A DNA stretch of 64,000 nucleotides from Desulfotignum sp. (GCA_018399285.1 JAGYOW010000009.1:1-64000); one strand, 5' to 3'. Shown: positions 9,718 through 22,595, counted from the stretch's first letter. The notes: generated by a model from the sequence alone, not told the origin. Program-made: numbers and translations.

Positions 9718-11060
9718 ATGACCCGCACGGTGCCGGTGTCCTGTCCCATGGACTGTTTTGACCTGTGCCGGTTTCTGGTCACAGTTTCAGACAACCGGAT
9801 CATGGATATCAAGGGCGACCCTGCCCATCCGTTGACCCGGGGCATCATCTGTTCCAAGGGCCGGGACCTGATACAGCGGCATTCCCATCCGGAGCGGCTG
9901 CAGCATCCCATGGTTCGGAAAAAATCAGGATTTGTACGTACAACCTACAACGAGGTGCTGGACCTTGTGGCCGCCACCCTGACGTCTGTTCATGCGCGCT
10001 GGGGACCTGCCGGGGTGCTCAACTATACCAGTGACGGATATGGGGGAGCGAAAAACCGGGTCCAATCCATTTTTTTCAATTGCCTGGGCGGAGACACCCG
10101 GTTTACCGGCAGCCTGTGCTGGGGTGCGGGTATGGCGGCCCAGACCTTTGATTTCGGAGATGTCCGGGGCCATTTGCCTGAAGATATTCTTAATTCCGAT
10201 CTGGTCATTGTGTGGGGTCGAAACCCCAAAGCCACCAGCCTGCACTTTTATTCCCTGCTCAAACAGGCTGAAAAAAATAATACCCGCATTGTTGTCATTG
10301 ATCCCATTCAGTCAGACACGGCAAAGTCCCTTGGTACCCACGTGGCGTTGAAACCTGGCACGGATGCGGCCCTGGCATTGTCCATGGCCCATGTCACTGT
10401 CACGGAAAACCGGTATGACCGATCATTTGTGCAGGACCACATCCTGGGGTTTGACCGGTTCTGTCAGTATCTGGACCGGTTTGATCCGGAAACTGCATCT
10501 CGCATTACAGGTGTATCGCCGGATACCATCCGGAAACTGGCCAGAGAATATGCCGCAGCCAAAGCCCCGGGCATCTGGATGGGATACGGCATGCAGCGGT
10601 ATGCCAGCGGCGGGAATACGGTGCGAAGCATCGATGCCCTGGCTGCTGTGTGCGGCCATGTGGGAAAGCCCGGCACCGGTGCCAATTACGCGGCCCGATC
10701 CCTGGCTCCGCTGTTGAACCGGCCGGAAAAAAACAGCAAAGCCCATGTCACAGCATCCCGGACCTTTCCGGCCCCCATGCTGGGATTTTTGCAGGCCATG
10801 AATCAATCCCATTGCCGCCACGACACATTGCCAAGACAATCCATCAAAACGGCGGATCTCAATGCAGGTAGTCCGCAGTTTTCTTTATTATATAGAGTAG
10901 TGTTTGACCATTTCATGACGGACACAGCCCGGCATGCGAATCTGGTGTATAAGCCTGCGGTCTTTGAGCAGGGATGATCTCTTTGCCACCTCCATGTATT
11001 CCCATGTGCTCAATTATTCGAAGAAGGCGGTGGACCCGCCGGATACCTGATGCCGGAAAC
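9718..11060 (+). pseudogene. Molybdopterin-dependent oxidoreductase, truncated/frameshifted
   Basis: N-terminal [4Fe-4S] CPMDCFDLCRF...GIICSKG; open frame 9718..10977 ends after VFDHFMTDTARHANLVYKPAVFEQ; family-like sequence (DDLFATSMYSHVLNYSKKAVDPP) resumes in another frame to about 11060. Confidence 0.75.
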
Positions 11061-11789
11061 CGATTTTCTGGCTAATAAACACATAGCCGGGCATTGATGC
11101 TGGGATTACATCTTCGGAAATTACCTGAGACCAATATGCAGCCCGCTGCAGTAAGGAAAGTTGGACGGATCTGGAATACCTGGTGATCATGCCATATGTC
11201 CCCGGTCATAAACATCCTGAGCGGAAGAACAAGATTTGCACCCCCATCCTCAGAAAAATCAGAAGTTTTCAGCCAGAAGCTGCTGAAGCTGCCGGGCAAT
11301 CGCCACTACGCCATTTTTCATCAACCCTCCGGGGAAATATTTTCTTCATATTTCGCTCATACAAAACCGACCAGTTGTACATTCTGGCGCACATTTGAAA
11401 GATCAGAGAGGCAAAACATCTGTGAACCGGAAAACCGCACAGAATTTTGGCATCTTTGGGCTGAAGAAGGTATTACATCTGAGCCATGAGGAAGAGGAGT
11501 GACAACCAGGCTGAATTTTTGATAGAGGCAGTGCTAGCGACCGGCATAACCTTTCATGCCTAAGAGTGGTGTGCGTAAAAAGCAGGTGTAATGGGTATCT
11601 ACTTATGCGGATCATATCGGACATGGGTGAGTGAAGCCACTAATTACCGCAATGCATTCTGCGCCTATCTGTCCATTTAAACAGCGATACATGGTTCGGT
11701 TTAAAACGACCCGACTGGCGAAAACTTACATTCTACCGTCCCAAGTCTAAGAAGTCATAAATCGACCGGAAAGAATTGCTTTTTCAGCA

Positions 11790-12345
11790 TATTGCCCAAC
11801 ATATCTTTTTAAAGGATTTTATCGACCGGATGTTCCAGCCAGATGCTGAAAAATTTACTCTGAAATCAGTCGTCTTTGATAACTTTCAGCTCTTTTCTCC
11901 CGCTTGTAGGCAGTTACTCCCCCTGTGTCCCGGTACGCCAACAAACATAAAGTCACCTTTCATCATTTTCAGTTCGATACTCCAATAAACTATCTATCTG
12001 CGTTGAAGAAGTTGATGAATCTCCACCCATTGCCTTTTCAAACCCTTCTTGAACTATTTCAACCATAGCTTGCTTGTTATCAATCCGAAATTATGTCCAA
12101 GCCTTATCTGGCAGAAACTGGGCCGTCAAAATTTCGTTCTCATCCTTGAATGCTTGGTTTGTGTAAAGCGATCCAACATACAGTTTCGTACAAATTTTTT
12201 TCTAACCCCTGTACCGTTCAAACTGTAATTTGTACCATCAAATGATACAAATCCAGCAATATCAACACCAGCAACAGGTGCAGAGAAAGCAACGCCATTC
12301 AGAAGTAAAACAGTCATTGCTACCAAGAAAAAGTTTTTACATAAA
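11790..12345 (-). pseudogene. Chalcone isomerase-like (Chalcone_3 type) secreted protein, frameshifted
   Basis: Signal peptide FFLVAMTVLLLNGVAFSAPV, NYSLNGTGVRKKF / KLYVGSLYTNQAFKDENEIL, EIVQEGFEKAMGG, C-terminal FQSKFFSIWLEHPVDKIL-KDMLG, spread over several frames. Confidence 0.6.
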
Positions 12346-12719
12346 TTATCTCCTGTGAAGAAATTTTAATATTATCTTTGTATTAATAAGCTTTTTCTTT
12401 CATTACCAACCTATCGCATCAAATTTTAGGATCATGGATAGGAGAGTACTTTTGTGAGAAAAGTGGCAAAAAGTGATTGAAAAAAAAATCTAATTAAAAT
12501 CTTAAATTTGGCGGCTAGACAGACGATCTGCTTTCATCATTGTGGATAAAACAAACAGAAGAACAAAAAAATCCGGACCTCTGTTTACTGAAACGGGGCT
12601 GATCAGCAATTTTTAGTAGTGCGGAAGCAAACCTCACCGGAAATCGCCAAAGGTCAAAAATAACTTAAAATTAATTTCTGCCGACTGCGGATTTAGAGAA
12701 TCCAGAAAAAGTCATAAAC

Positions 12720-13970
12720 GATGGAATAAAATAGTTTTGAGCAACACAGTTCCCGCTTATCCCTTCAGGGCAGCAGCGCGCCAGCGAATTCACCAATTGC
12801 CGTCTGTTTTACCGGATTTGGTATGGATATTGGCATCTTCCAGCGCTTTTGTGCGATATCGGAAATATACCGCTTTCTGATGCCCAGTTCTTTAGTGCGA
12901 GCATGCCCATCCTTTATCTTCAATCAGTCACCCAGTTTACAAATGCGGTGAATCTGGCCGAGCGGAGATCCAGAATATGTGGCCCATGAGCATTTTGTCT
13001 TTTATTCTGGCGCGGTTCAGCATGAGCACATAGGGCAAAAGAGTGCCCATCCTCACCCGGCTCCGTGGTGCACCTTGAACATGCCGCCGATGGCATCAGG
13101 ACACGGCATGACCCGCCCCCTAAGCCTTTGTCAAAGGCAATGGCCCCCATGATGGGAAGCGGCCATGGTATAGGTGCGGGCCTTGATGTTTCTGCCGCTG
13201 TAAAGCCGGCAGCAGGCCTTCTTTGATGTAAAAATGCCCTGCATGGCCACCCCGTCAGGACAGGTAATACCGAAGCTGCTCAAAGGCGCTAATCAACAGC
13301 TGGACCACAGGGCATCCATGCCGTAACCGCTATCGAAGGGGCCTCTAGCCCCAGATTAATCCAGGTCAACAATCTGCCACTTTGGGCATAAGGTCCGGAT
13401 GAAAAATACTGACGGGTGCTGGCTGGATATTGTATCTTGAGTCACTACATTAGCATCCACCTCAAGTCAATTTTTAACAGGTGGTAGAATATATTTCAAT
13501 AGAACAAAAATCATTTACCATGTATGAGCGGCGACCTCGGGCCGCCAGATCGCCGAACCGCCCGCTGCATCTTGCGGGAACAGAGCCCGGCAGCCGCAGC
13601 CAGCGAAGATGGCTTTGGCAGCGCATCAGGGCACTGCCCCGCCGATGGCGATGATACCGTCATGGCGGCCCTGCCGCAACACTTCTGCCCACTGCCGTGT
13701 CAAAATCCGGCTCGGAAAAAATATCTGAAAAAACAGCCGTGAAAATGCTTTCCTCTTTGTTCAACCGGATAATGGATTTCTAGGCAGCGGTTTTGACACC
13801 CCTGATCCGTGACAATCAGGCACCGGAATGTCTTTAATTGCCAACACCCTTCCCAGCGTTCATTAATTGACCGGGACCAGTTGAATATGTGGGATGGTGC
13901 CAGTCACATGGTTTCCGCAAGGGTGATCTTCGACCTGAAACGGAAGTGCATCCGGTAAACCTCCTTTCTG
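12720..13970 (-). pseudogene. Iron-containing alcohol dehydrogenase, frameshifted
   Basis: Fragments in alternating frames: LIVTDQG, GRHDGIIAIGG/GSAL, ARTYTMAAS-IMGAIAFDKGLG-GHAV, PDAIGGMFKVHHGAG, LLPYVLMLNRARIKDKM. Confidence 0.6.
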
Positions 13971-14049
13971 CAGCATGTTTGTTTTCATTTTAGCCGGATA
14001 CTAGCTGCCAGCGCGCTCTGGTAAGCGAGTCCGCTCACCCGCCGGGCGC

Positions 14050-15096
14050 AGTTGGGAGCGGCTAGACGTGGTTGCGCCGGGGCATCATACACCCGGGCTT
14101 CATCCAGGTGAGCAGCGGCAGGTCCCGGTTGACCGGAGGGCTCTTTGCCCCACAAAGGCTGGTGGGAAGCAGGGTGGCTTCGTCACATGAGAAAGGAGCG
14201 GGTCCGGGAGAAAGTAGTGCCGGATCATGTGGGTCATGGCAAACCCGTGAGTGTCCAGATCCCCAGTGCCAGTGGTTATCCATATCAGCAGGCCAGCTCA
14301 GGACCAAGCGGGCTGTAACCGGCCGAAGATCACCAGGGCGTTGGGAAAAAAAATGACAGGGCTGTGATGTCGTTTTCCACAATAAAAACAGTGTCCGGCT
14401 GCACAGGCAGGCGAGCAAAGTCATGTGCCGAGCGTACCGGTCGGACGGCCCCATGATGGACAGGTCGGATCGGGGCACCGGAACCGGACCCGGGCGGGCC
14501 GGGACAGAAAACCGGACCGGTTTTCAAGGCGGCGGTCCTTTGGCTGTGTCATCCACAGCGGTTTCGGCGAGTACACAGGTCAGCAGTTTCACCAGCCATG
14601 CTTCCATGGGTTTCAATGAACTTGGTGTCCACCCCGGGGATCTCCAGCTGCCGGATAAGTGCCGGGCAAAGGATGACAGGTCATGAAATCCAGGATGGCC
14701 AGCAGCTTTTCCCACACCTTGTCATGCTGGAGCACGGTCAACGGGTGGTCCAGCAGCAGTCCGGCCAGTGGAAACCGGTCCGTGATAGTATGGAACAGGG
14801 TGTGAAATCGCTCCAGTTTGCCGGGTTTTCCAGAAAAAGACACCACATCGGCCAGCGTGGGAAATATCACCGCTGCCGGCAGCCGGTTTTTCCTAAACTC
14901 GGTGGGTGAATATGCCATTCAATATCAAATCCGGCCCGGTCCGGGGCGCTTTCATAAGGCCAGTGGGCCGCAGTCACGGGCTGCGGCAAAATCATGGGCC
15001 AGTTCCCGGGCTGTTAGGATATTTGAGCGGATGCGCAAGAGGTGTGAAAATTGCTGCGTGATCCTCTGGTTAAATATCCTTTGCGCCATTTTCCAG
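14050..15096 (-). pseudogene. jetD: JetD-like (DUF3322/DUF2220) Wadjet component, frameshifted
   Basis: FRKNRLPAAVIFPTLADVVSFSGK..., HPLTVLQHDKVWEKLLAILDFMTCHPLPG, QLEIPGVDTKFIE (split frames), PADMDNHWHWG, DEATLL. Confidence 0.75.
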
Positions 15097-15138
15097 CCGG
15101 TCAGCAGGATCTGGATCCGGATTCCGACAGCGGTCGGT

Positions 15139-18100
15139 TTAGAATCCTTTCCAGCGGTCCCGGTATTCTACGCTCATGTTGCGCAGCAGCACCCGATTCT
15201 GTGCCGTCCGGAGCAGTACACCAGTCCACGGACGATACATGGGGTTCTCATCGTCATGAATTTTTGCAGCGGGGTCACGATGAGCAGCTGGAGGTTGAGT
15301 TTTTTGAACAGTTCCAGGCTGTACCGGGTGGAGTCATCCGAACCCCGGCCGAATGCCTCGTCAATGGCCACAAACCGGGAAGGTGCGGATTTGATCTTTT
15401 TGTTCGGGCCAAACCTGGTAGGCCGACCTGTTGCCAACACAGTGTAATACGGGTTTTCCAACTGCCGCCGGACTTTGAATCGGTATAATGCTCATATTCC
15501 GTGTGATCCTGTTTCCAGCGTTCCGAGGCGGCAAACACAAGACGGTGCGCACATCCGTCACTTTTTTGGTCGCGCGCCGGTCCAGGTCCACCGTGCCCTC
15601 TCTGCCCCGGAACCGTTCGATCCCACGCGGCTTACCGCCTGCAGGAATTTGGCTTCAGAGTAATGGTCTCTTCGAGATCCGGTCCAACGCCCCTTCGGTG
15701 CAGGCCCGCAGCTGCTGGCAAAATCCCGGATCTCCATGTCCGGGGTGGAGTTCCGCCTCCAGCACGATATACCGGCCCGGGTTGTATTCGATCTCGGACA
15801 GACCGGTTGATGCGCTCGATACGCTCCTTGATGGTTTCTTTTTCCCGGAGCAGCTGGGACTGGAAATTGACACTTCCCGGATGGTGTTTTCATTGAGCAG
15901 TTCCTTGAACCGTTCTCAAATTCCGGCAGGTTGTCCGATCACCAGCTGATCCAGCATTTGCCCATTATTCCGGACCGGATGACCTGGCATCATCCACCTC
16001 CCTGGTTTCAGTTGATAATCCCTGCGGTACCGTGCATTGCTCTGATGATCCGGGCCACGCCAGAATTGGTGATACGTTTGTCAGTTAATGATGCGGTTCT
16101 GGAGAAGCTCCCGCATTTCTCTTTCCTTGTTGTATAGGATTCAATGGTCAGGGTTGTGGACAGGCAGTTCGTTTATGCGCAAAGATTCCAGATGCCGGTA
16201 CAAAGCTCAGTGGCCTGATCCGGGTCCATGGCGGCCCAGCCGGCCAGATCCTGTTCACAGGTGTCTGCCATGTGCCGGGTCTGGTTCTGTTTTCCCGGTT
16301 TCGGGCAGGTTGTCCCAGGCCCTGTTTCAGGCTTTTTCCATTAATCATTCATCTCTGTTTCAGGGCTTCCAGCTGCATCCCCAAGGTCTGGAGGATATCG
16401 GACCGGGTTTCCAGTTCCTGTTTTCCGCTTCCAGGTGCAGGATCGCTTCGAAGCCAAACGTGCCAGTCCAAATCGGAAAAATCCTGGAATTCCCAGGCGG
16501 ATCAGGTTGGATAGCTGTTCTTCGAGGTGTTCTGACGGGATTCCAGCCGGGATATGTCATTGCCGGTGGTCTGCATCTGTTCTTCCAGGATCCGGTGCTG
16601 TTTTTTCAATGTGCGGATTTTGGCCTCATTGGTCCACCCCAGCACATACTGGGACCGGTCTGTGAGATCCCGGCGGTCATCTTTTTCGTGGCGCTGTCCC
16701 CCGGATTTGATCTGGCCTTTTTCCGTAATGGCCCAGGGTTCCTGCTGGAACCTTTGCATATCCGTGCAGCAGGCATAGTTGAACCGGGTGGCCAGTTCCT
16801 GTTCCAGCCACTCGTAACATTTGTTCTCCGGCTTGACGGCCAGTTTTTTCACCAGGGAATCCGGATGAAGATCAACGGATTTTTTTTGGGGGGCCGGTCT
16901 CACCAGGTAATACACGAGTCTTGCCTGCAGAAAGGTGTTATTCACCCAGGCGGCCACAGCCCGGTAATGGGATTCCGGCACCAGCAGGGACAGGGCGAAA
17001 TTGTGCAGCAGCCGTTCAGCGGCGCCTTCCCAGGGAGATTGATCCTCTCTGACCTGGATCAGTTCACCGGCAAAGGGCAGGTTGGTTTCATCAATGTCAA
17101 GATAGCGGCACAATGTCTGCCGGATACTGATCTGCCGGGCGTGGATGTTGCTTTTCCGGGCGGACAGGGAGGCCAGTTCTTTTGTCAGCTCGTCATGGTC
17201 TGTTTTGAGATCCCGGAACGTCATGGAAACCTCGGTTCGCAGGTTGAGAAGATCCGCTTGTTTTTTTCTCAAGGCCTGCTGCCGGTTTTGAATGGCGGCG
17301 GCGTTGTCATCAAAATCCGTCCGGGTGTGTACGGGCTTGAATGACAGATCCTGTGCCAGATCTGCATACCGCTGTGCCTGGGCCTGGCGTTTATGTTTCT
17401 GGTCGGTAAATCGCTTGATATCAGCCCGGAGCCGTTCCAGCCGGTCGCCCCCGTTTTCGGCAATGGCCTGCCGGATGTCATCCCGCCGGGCCATCTGTTC
17501 TTTGTGTTCGCTCTCCAGGGCCTTTGCTTTCCGTGTCAGGCGGGTCTGCTCGTCCGTTAGATTGGCCATTCTTTTTTTGAGCAGTTTTTTCTTGTGCACG
17601 GCAAAAAACGGGGCCAACGCCTCCCGGCATTCCCGCAGCTGTCCCACCTCCTTCTCCAGCTGGGTGTGGGTGTCACAGTCCGCCACCAGGGGGGTTAACC
17701 GCTCGATCTGCTGTTTGGCCTTGAGCACGGCGGCATGGGCACGGTTCAGGTCGTCAAAATGGTGCAGCAGGGCATTGATGCGCGGGGTGACATCAAAAGG
17801 TTCCAGCATGTGTTCCCTGACAAAATCGGTGAGGTTGCCCACGGATTTCATGGACACGGTCTGGTGAAACAGGGCCAGTGCCTGTTCGTTGTCAATGCCG
17901 AACCGCCTGCGGAATGCGGCCCCGTATTTGGGGAAGGTGTCGAACACCGCCACATCTTTCATTTTTTTCAGCCGTTTTTTCAGCTGCCCGATGTCCGTGC
18001 CGAACCCGCTGAAATGCCCGGTAATGGACAATGCTTCGTCTGCCACCACATAGAACCGTTCCGGCGGGGCCTGGGCCTCTTTGATCCAGAACACCTGGGC

Positions 18101-18502
18101 CAGGGTGACTTTCTGGAGATACCCAGCGTTTTTGAACACCCCCAAAATCACGGAAAAACTGTTGTGATCCCGCAGAGACACTGATTTTGCGGCATGACCC
18201 GTGGTGCTGCGTTCTGATTTATAATATCCCAGGACATAGGACCGCAGGCTGCGTTCTTTGGTGTCAGCCCCGGCCGCCTTGTTGTAGGCAACCCGGTGGG
18301 CCGGCACCACCAGGGTGGTCACCGCATCCACCAGGGTGGATTTGCCGGACCCGATATCGCCGGTGAGCAGGCTGTTGCGGCTGTCCAGATCCAGGCGCCA
18401 TACCTGTTTGTGAAAGGTACCCCAGTTGTATACTTCCAGGGTGTGAAGCCGGAACCCGGCCAGGGCATCGTCCGATGCAAAGTCCAGAAGCTGCTGTTCC
18501 AT
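15139..18502 (-). pseudogene. jetC: JetC-like SMC/MukB-type ATPase of a Wadjet system; N-terminal 667 codons intact (16502..18502), C-terminal part frameshifted
   Basis: Walker A LLTGDIGSGKSTLVDAVTTLVVPAHRVAYNKAAGADTKERSLRSYVLGYYKSERS; C-terminal fragments EYNPGRYIVLEAEL, ASERWKQDHTEYEHYTDS, SRFVAIDEAFGRGSDDSTRYSLELFKKLNLQLLIVTPLQK. Confidence 0.88.
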
Positions 18503-19180
18503 CAGCCACCGCCCCGGTCCCCGGCGGGGGTGGAATCAATGTCCGCGTCCATGTCGCTGCCACCCGAAGGATCTGTGTGACTGTCATCGGTCGAACCTGA
18601 ATCATTGTCATCTTCCAGATGGGCCTGGTATTCTTTGAGTCGATCCTTCAGTTCACTGAGCCACTGGGCATCCACAAACGCCTTGAGGATGCGGATCACC
18701 TCGATTTTGTCCTTTTCGCCCTTGAGCCGCCGGATAAAGCCTAAGTCTGCGATTTTGTTCAAGTGGGTGTTGATCCGGTCCATCATCCGGGCTTCGTTGC
18801 CCGATGCCGGCAAAAATACCCGGACCATGTCCATGATCCTCCACGGACAAAATCAGCCGGGGGTCTTCTCCGGCCGCATCCTGCTCCGCCATTTTTTGCG
18901 TAAAGAGTGCGATGATCAGGCTCACCGGATAGGACAGCTGCCGCCTTCCCACCAGGGAAATCTCCCTTGTTCCAGTTGGTGGCCAGCCGCATACCCTTCG
19001 GCCGTGTCCAGCATCAGTTCCAGCCCATGAGCCCGGACATAGTCCCGGACGGCGATCGTCTCTCCAGAAGGTGCCACAGGGCCGGATCGTTTTCCCTGAA
19101 CACCACGCCCATCAATGCACCCCAGGGGCGGGAAATATCAGATGGATAAGGTTGTGTTGCATCCCATGGCTGTCACCTGC
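18502..19180 (-). pseudogene. jetB: JetB-like (DUF4194) Wadjet component, 5' part frameshifted
   Basis: FRENDPALWHLLERR..., QLSYPVSLIIALFTQKMAEQDA, RVFLPASGNEARMMDRINTHLNKIADLGFIRRLKGEKDKIEVIRILKAFVDAQWLSEL. Confidence 0.85.
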
Positions 19181-20591
19181 TGAAAATAACGGCGTTGAAA
19201 GTGGCCTGACGGCGGATGCCGCCGGCATCGGTCCACACGGCCCTGTGGGTCAAAGCATCGTCAAACCAGGCATTGTCATCCTCGGCAGCCGGGCCGATAA
19301 GTGACCAGTTCAGCCAGGCCCTTTTCCAGGGGGATGGTCGGAAAGGATCTGTGCCAGGGTGACCTGGTCGCTCGGTCTGCGCTGTGCGGATCGTTTTTGA
19401 GCGTCAGCCGGTCCACGAATACGATGTCATGCAGCATGTCTCAGGATGTCAGACCCGTCCCCCAGCGTGACCGTGTCCGTGATTTTGGGTTTGACCGGGA
19501 TTTTGTACGGGGGCGCTCCATGGGCAGAAGAATGTCCAAAGATGCCTATCCATGGTCATAAGGTGCCCCGGGGCATCTGGTCCCCGGAGCTTGACCGCCT
19601 GGCCTCGATCTGGATCACCTGCATGATGCGTTTGTTTTCCAGAAACGCCTGGTCATCCAGGTACCGCCGCAATTGCCCGGACAGCTTGGCCACAGTGCGC
19701 TGGGTATGTTCGCCGGCGGACAGCCAGTCATAATGCAATCCCGCTTGAGGCGCCGGTCCGGAGACAGCGCCTTGACCGCTGCCAGGTCAAACACCTTTTC
19801 CAGCATCCCGGTGAGCTCCTCCCTGCCGGGCCGGGGACATGAGCAGGTCCCAGAACGCGGTAAAAACTTTTCCCTGGTCGGAATCGGCGATCATGTCCCG
19901 CTCCCCGAAAAAAATCTGCACAGCAGCCGGGCTTTGCTGCCTTCCCAGTGGGTGATCTGCTCCCGGATTTTTCTGTCCAGGCGCCTGAAATTGTACTCCA
20001 CCTCCCGAAATCCCCCAGCGTTCCCGGCGGTCTGACTCACCTGGAGGAACCGGTCCCGGACAGCGGTGTCATCCAGTATGTCCACACGGCCCGACCTTAC
20101 CTGGCCAGTTCGTTTTCAATGCCAGCCTTTCTTTCCAGCTCCTGAATCCGCACCTGCACATCTTTTCCGTGCCCTCCACCATCTGGCGCAGCAGGTCAAA
20201 AATGGTCATCAGGCGCGATTCCGTGCCCACAAAGGGGCGCTGGATGAGGCTTTCCAGCCAGGACAGGGCTTTCCGCCGCCGGCATCAGATCATAATGCAC
20301 CTCATCAGACCCCTGTGGATAGAATTTTCTCAGCCATCCCTTGTCCTCGCCGGCCCACTCATCCAGATAGGCCCGGGGCCGACCTGGGAAAGGGTGCCTA
20401 CCCTGGGTTTCCACGCAGGGTAAACAGCAGGTCCTCCAGGGCTGAGGCCAGGTCTGCTGCGGCTGAGACGCTGGTTGGGCACAAAGGTGTTGTGCAAAAA
20501 TGCGGCAATGAGCGGGCTGTGATCCGCCATCAGCAGCTTCAGTGCCGGATGGGTCTTTCTTAAGCGCCTGCAATTGTTTCATAGTCAACAT
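19180..20591 (-). pseudogene. jetA: JetA-like (DUF3375) Wadjet component, frameshifted
   Basis: MADHSPLIAAFLHNTFVPNQRLS; YLDEWAGEDKGWLRKFYPQGSDEVHYDLMPAAE; further fragments in three frames. Confidence 0.8.
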
Positions 20592-20952
20592 GCATGGGAT
20601 CGGCGGTGTTCCTTGTTGTCTGTCTTTGGCTAAAGCAAAAGAACATTATCGGATCAAGGTTTTCGGACAAGAATTTTTTTCGATGATGGCCATTAATGTC
20701 CAATTTTGGATTCGATAAAAAATTAGGTATTAATGTAAAAAAAATTAAAAAAATTAATAATGGTTTTATTTGGAATAATGTACCATTAAAAAGAAAAATT
20801 CCTTATAAAATTAAAAATTTCACTTGACAGGCAAACCGGGATCTGGTTAGGTTTAAATCAGGGAAAAGCTGAAAATGGATCGATCCGTTTCTCTGGAAAA
20901 CATTTCCTGCAGATAACCATCACAGCCAACCCATATAATCCTTAGGGATGCT

Positions 20953-22574
20953 ATGCCGATCAAAGACAATCGCCTTATTCTGGACGGGTACACCTTGACC
21001 ATTGAAGAACTGATGCAGGCAGGCCATGACCTGTCCATGCAGGTGGGAAGTCAAGGAAGACAACTGGCCCAAAATCCGGGAATGCCGAAAGATGGTGGAT
21101 ACCTGGGCCAATGAGGAACGCTGCATTTATGGGGTGAACACCAGTTGCGGCGGGCTTGGACCATCTGCCGCCCAAGGAACGGGACAACGATTTTCAGAAA
21201 AATCTGGTGAGAAGCATCACCACCCAGGTGGGAAACCCGTTTGAAGACGAACTGGTGCGAATTTTCATGATCGCCCGGGCCAATTCCCTGTGCCGGGGAT
21301 ATTCCGGGATCAAGGAGAAAAACCTTAAAATTTACCTGGACATGATCAACAAGCAGGTGTTTCCCCTGGTTCCCCGGAAAGGATCTCTGGGTACCAGCGG
21401 GGATCTGGGGCCATTGGGGTGTATCGCTGCCGTGGGATTCGGCGAATGGAAAGCCCGGTACAAAGGGGAAGTCATGCCCGGCAAGGCAGCCATGGACGCG
21501 GCCGGTGTGGAGCTGATGCATCTGAATGCCAAAGAAGGGCTGTCTTTGATCAACGGCACCTCCGCCATGGTGGGTCTGGCCTGCACCGTGATCACCGAGG
21601 CTACCAACACCTTGAAGAACTCGGACATCATCGCCGCGTTCGCCATTGAAACCCTGATGGGCCGGATCAATCCCTTTGATGTCCGGGTCCATGAGCAGAA
21701 ATACCATCCGGGCCAGTATGCCACGGCCATGAATTTGACCAAACTGCTCACGGGATCGGAACTGGCCATTGATGAACTGGAACTGTCTCTCAAACTCCAG
21801 GCCGTGCTTAAAAAACATGAAGGCATTTCCGTGGCCGACATTCCCGTGGAAGACGCGTATTCCATCCGGTGTACGCCCCAGTTTGTGGGACCCACTAAAG
21901 AAGCCGTGAACACGGCCCATGAAGTGCTGCTGCGGGAGCTCAACTCCAGTAATGACAACCCGTTGATCTTTACCGAGTTTGATACATTCATTCACAACGG
22001 CCATTTCCACGGCCAGCCCATCTCTTTTGCCATGGACTGTTTAGGCATCTCCATGGTGAACTTAGGCGTGGTTTCCGACCGGCGCATCGACCGGTTCATG
22101 GATGCGGCCCACAGCACCGGGCTGCCGCCGTTCCTGTGCAAGGAAGACACCGGAGTCCGCATGGGGCTGATGGGCGGGCAGTTCATGACCACTTCCCTGG
22201 TGGCGGAAAACCGGACCCTGGCCGTGCCGGCCTCCATCCAGTCCATCACCTCGACAGCGGATTTTCAGGATATCGTCAGTTTCGGCCTGATCGCGGGCAG
22301 AAAAGCACGAAAAATCGTGGAAAACACCAACCATATTCTGTCATTTGAACTGCTGTGCGCAGCCCAGGCTGCAGATCTGCGGGGACCGGAAAAACTGAGC
22401 CCGGCCGGAAAGATCATGTTTGACGCGGTGCGTGAAACTCTGGCCTATATGGGCAAGGACAAAGTATATATCGACGATATGGAGGAACTCAAAGCCCGGA
22501 TCGAATCCGGTGAGTTCGTGAAAAGAGTGGAAGATGCTGTGGGAGAACTGCTCATTGTTCATAAAAGAGATTAG
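20953..22574 (+). CDS. MIO-dependent aromatic amino acid ammonia-lyase/aminomutase family (HAL/PAL fold); two apparent frameshifts near the N-terminus
   Basis: N-terminus MPIKDNRLILDGYTLTIEELMQ, then EDNWPKIRECRKMVDTWANEERCIYGVNTSCGG and DHLPPKERDNDFQKNLVRS in the other two frames; intact from 21156; MIO region KGSLGTSGDLGPLG; SSNDNPLIF. Confidence 0.88.
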
Positions 22575-22595
22575 GAAATCATAGGGGGAGGAATT

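Noticed and set aside
11060-11790. Possible transposase or other mobile-element remnant
   Set aside because: No terminal inverted repeats, target duplications or transposase motifs recognised; left unassigned
16088-17344. 418-aa plus-strand ORF opposite jetC
   Set aside because: Antisense of the JetC coding frame; no domain recognised
20690-20850. A/T-rich tract with TTGACA at 20824 as a promoter for the MIO cluster
   Set aside because: A -35-like TTGACA is present, but the best -10 at suitable spacing (TTAGGT) is weak; not supported enough to list as a feature
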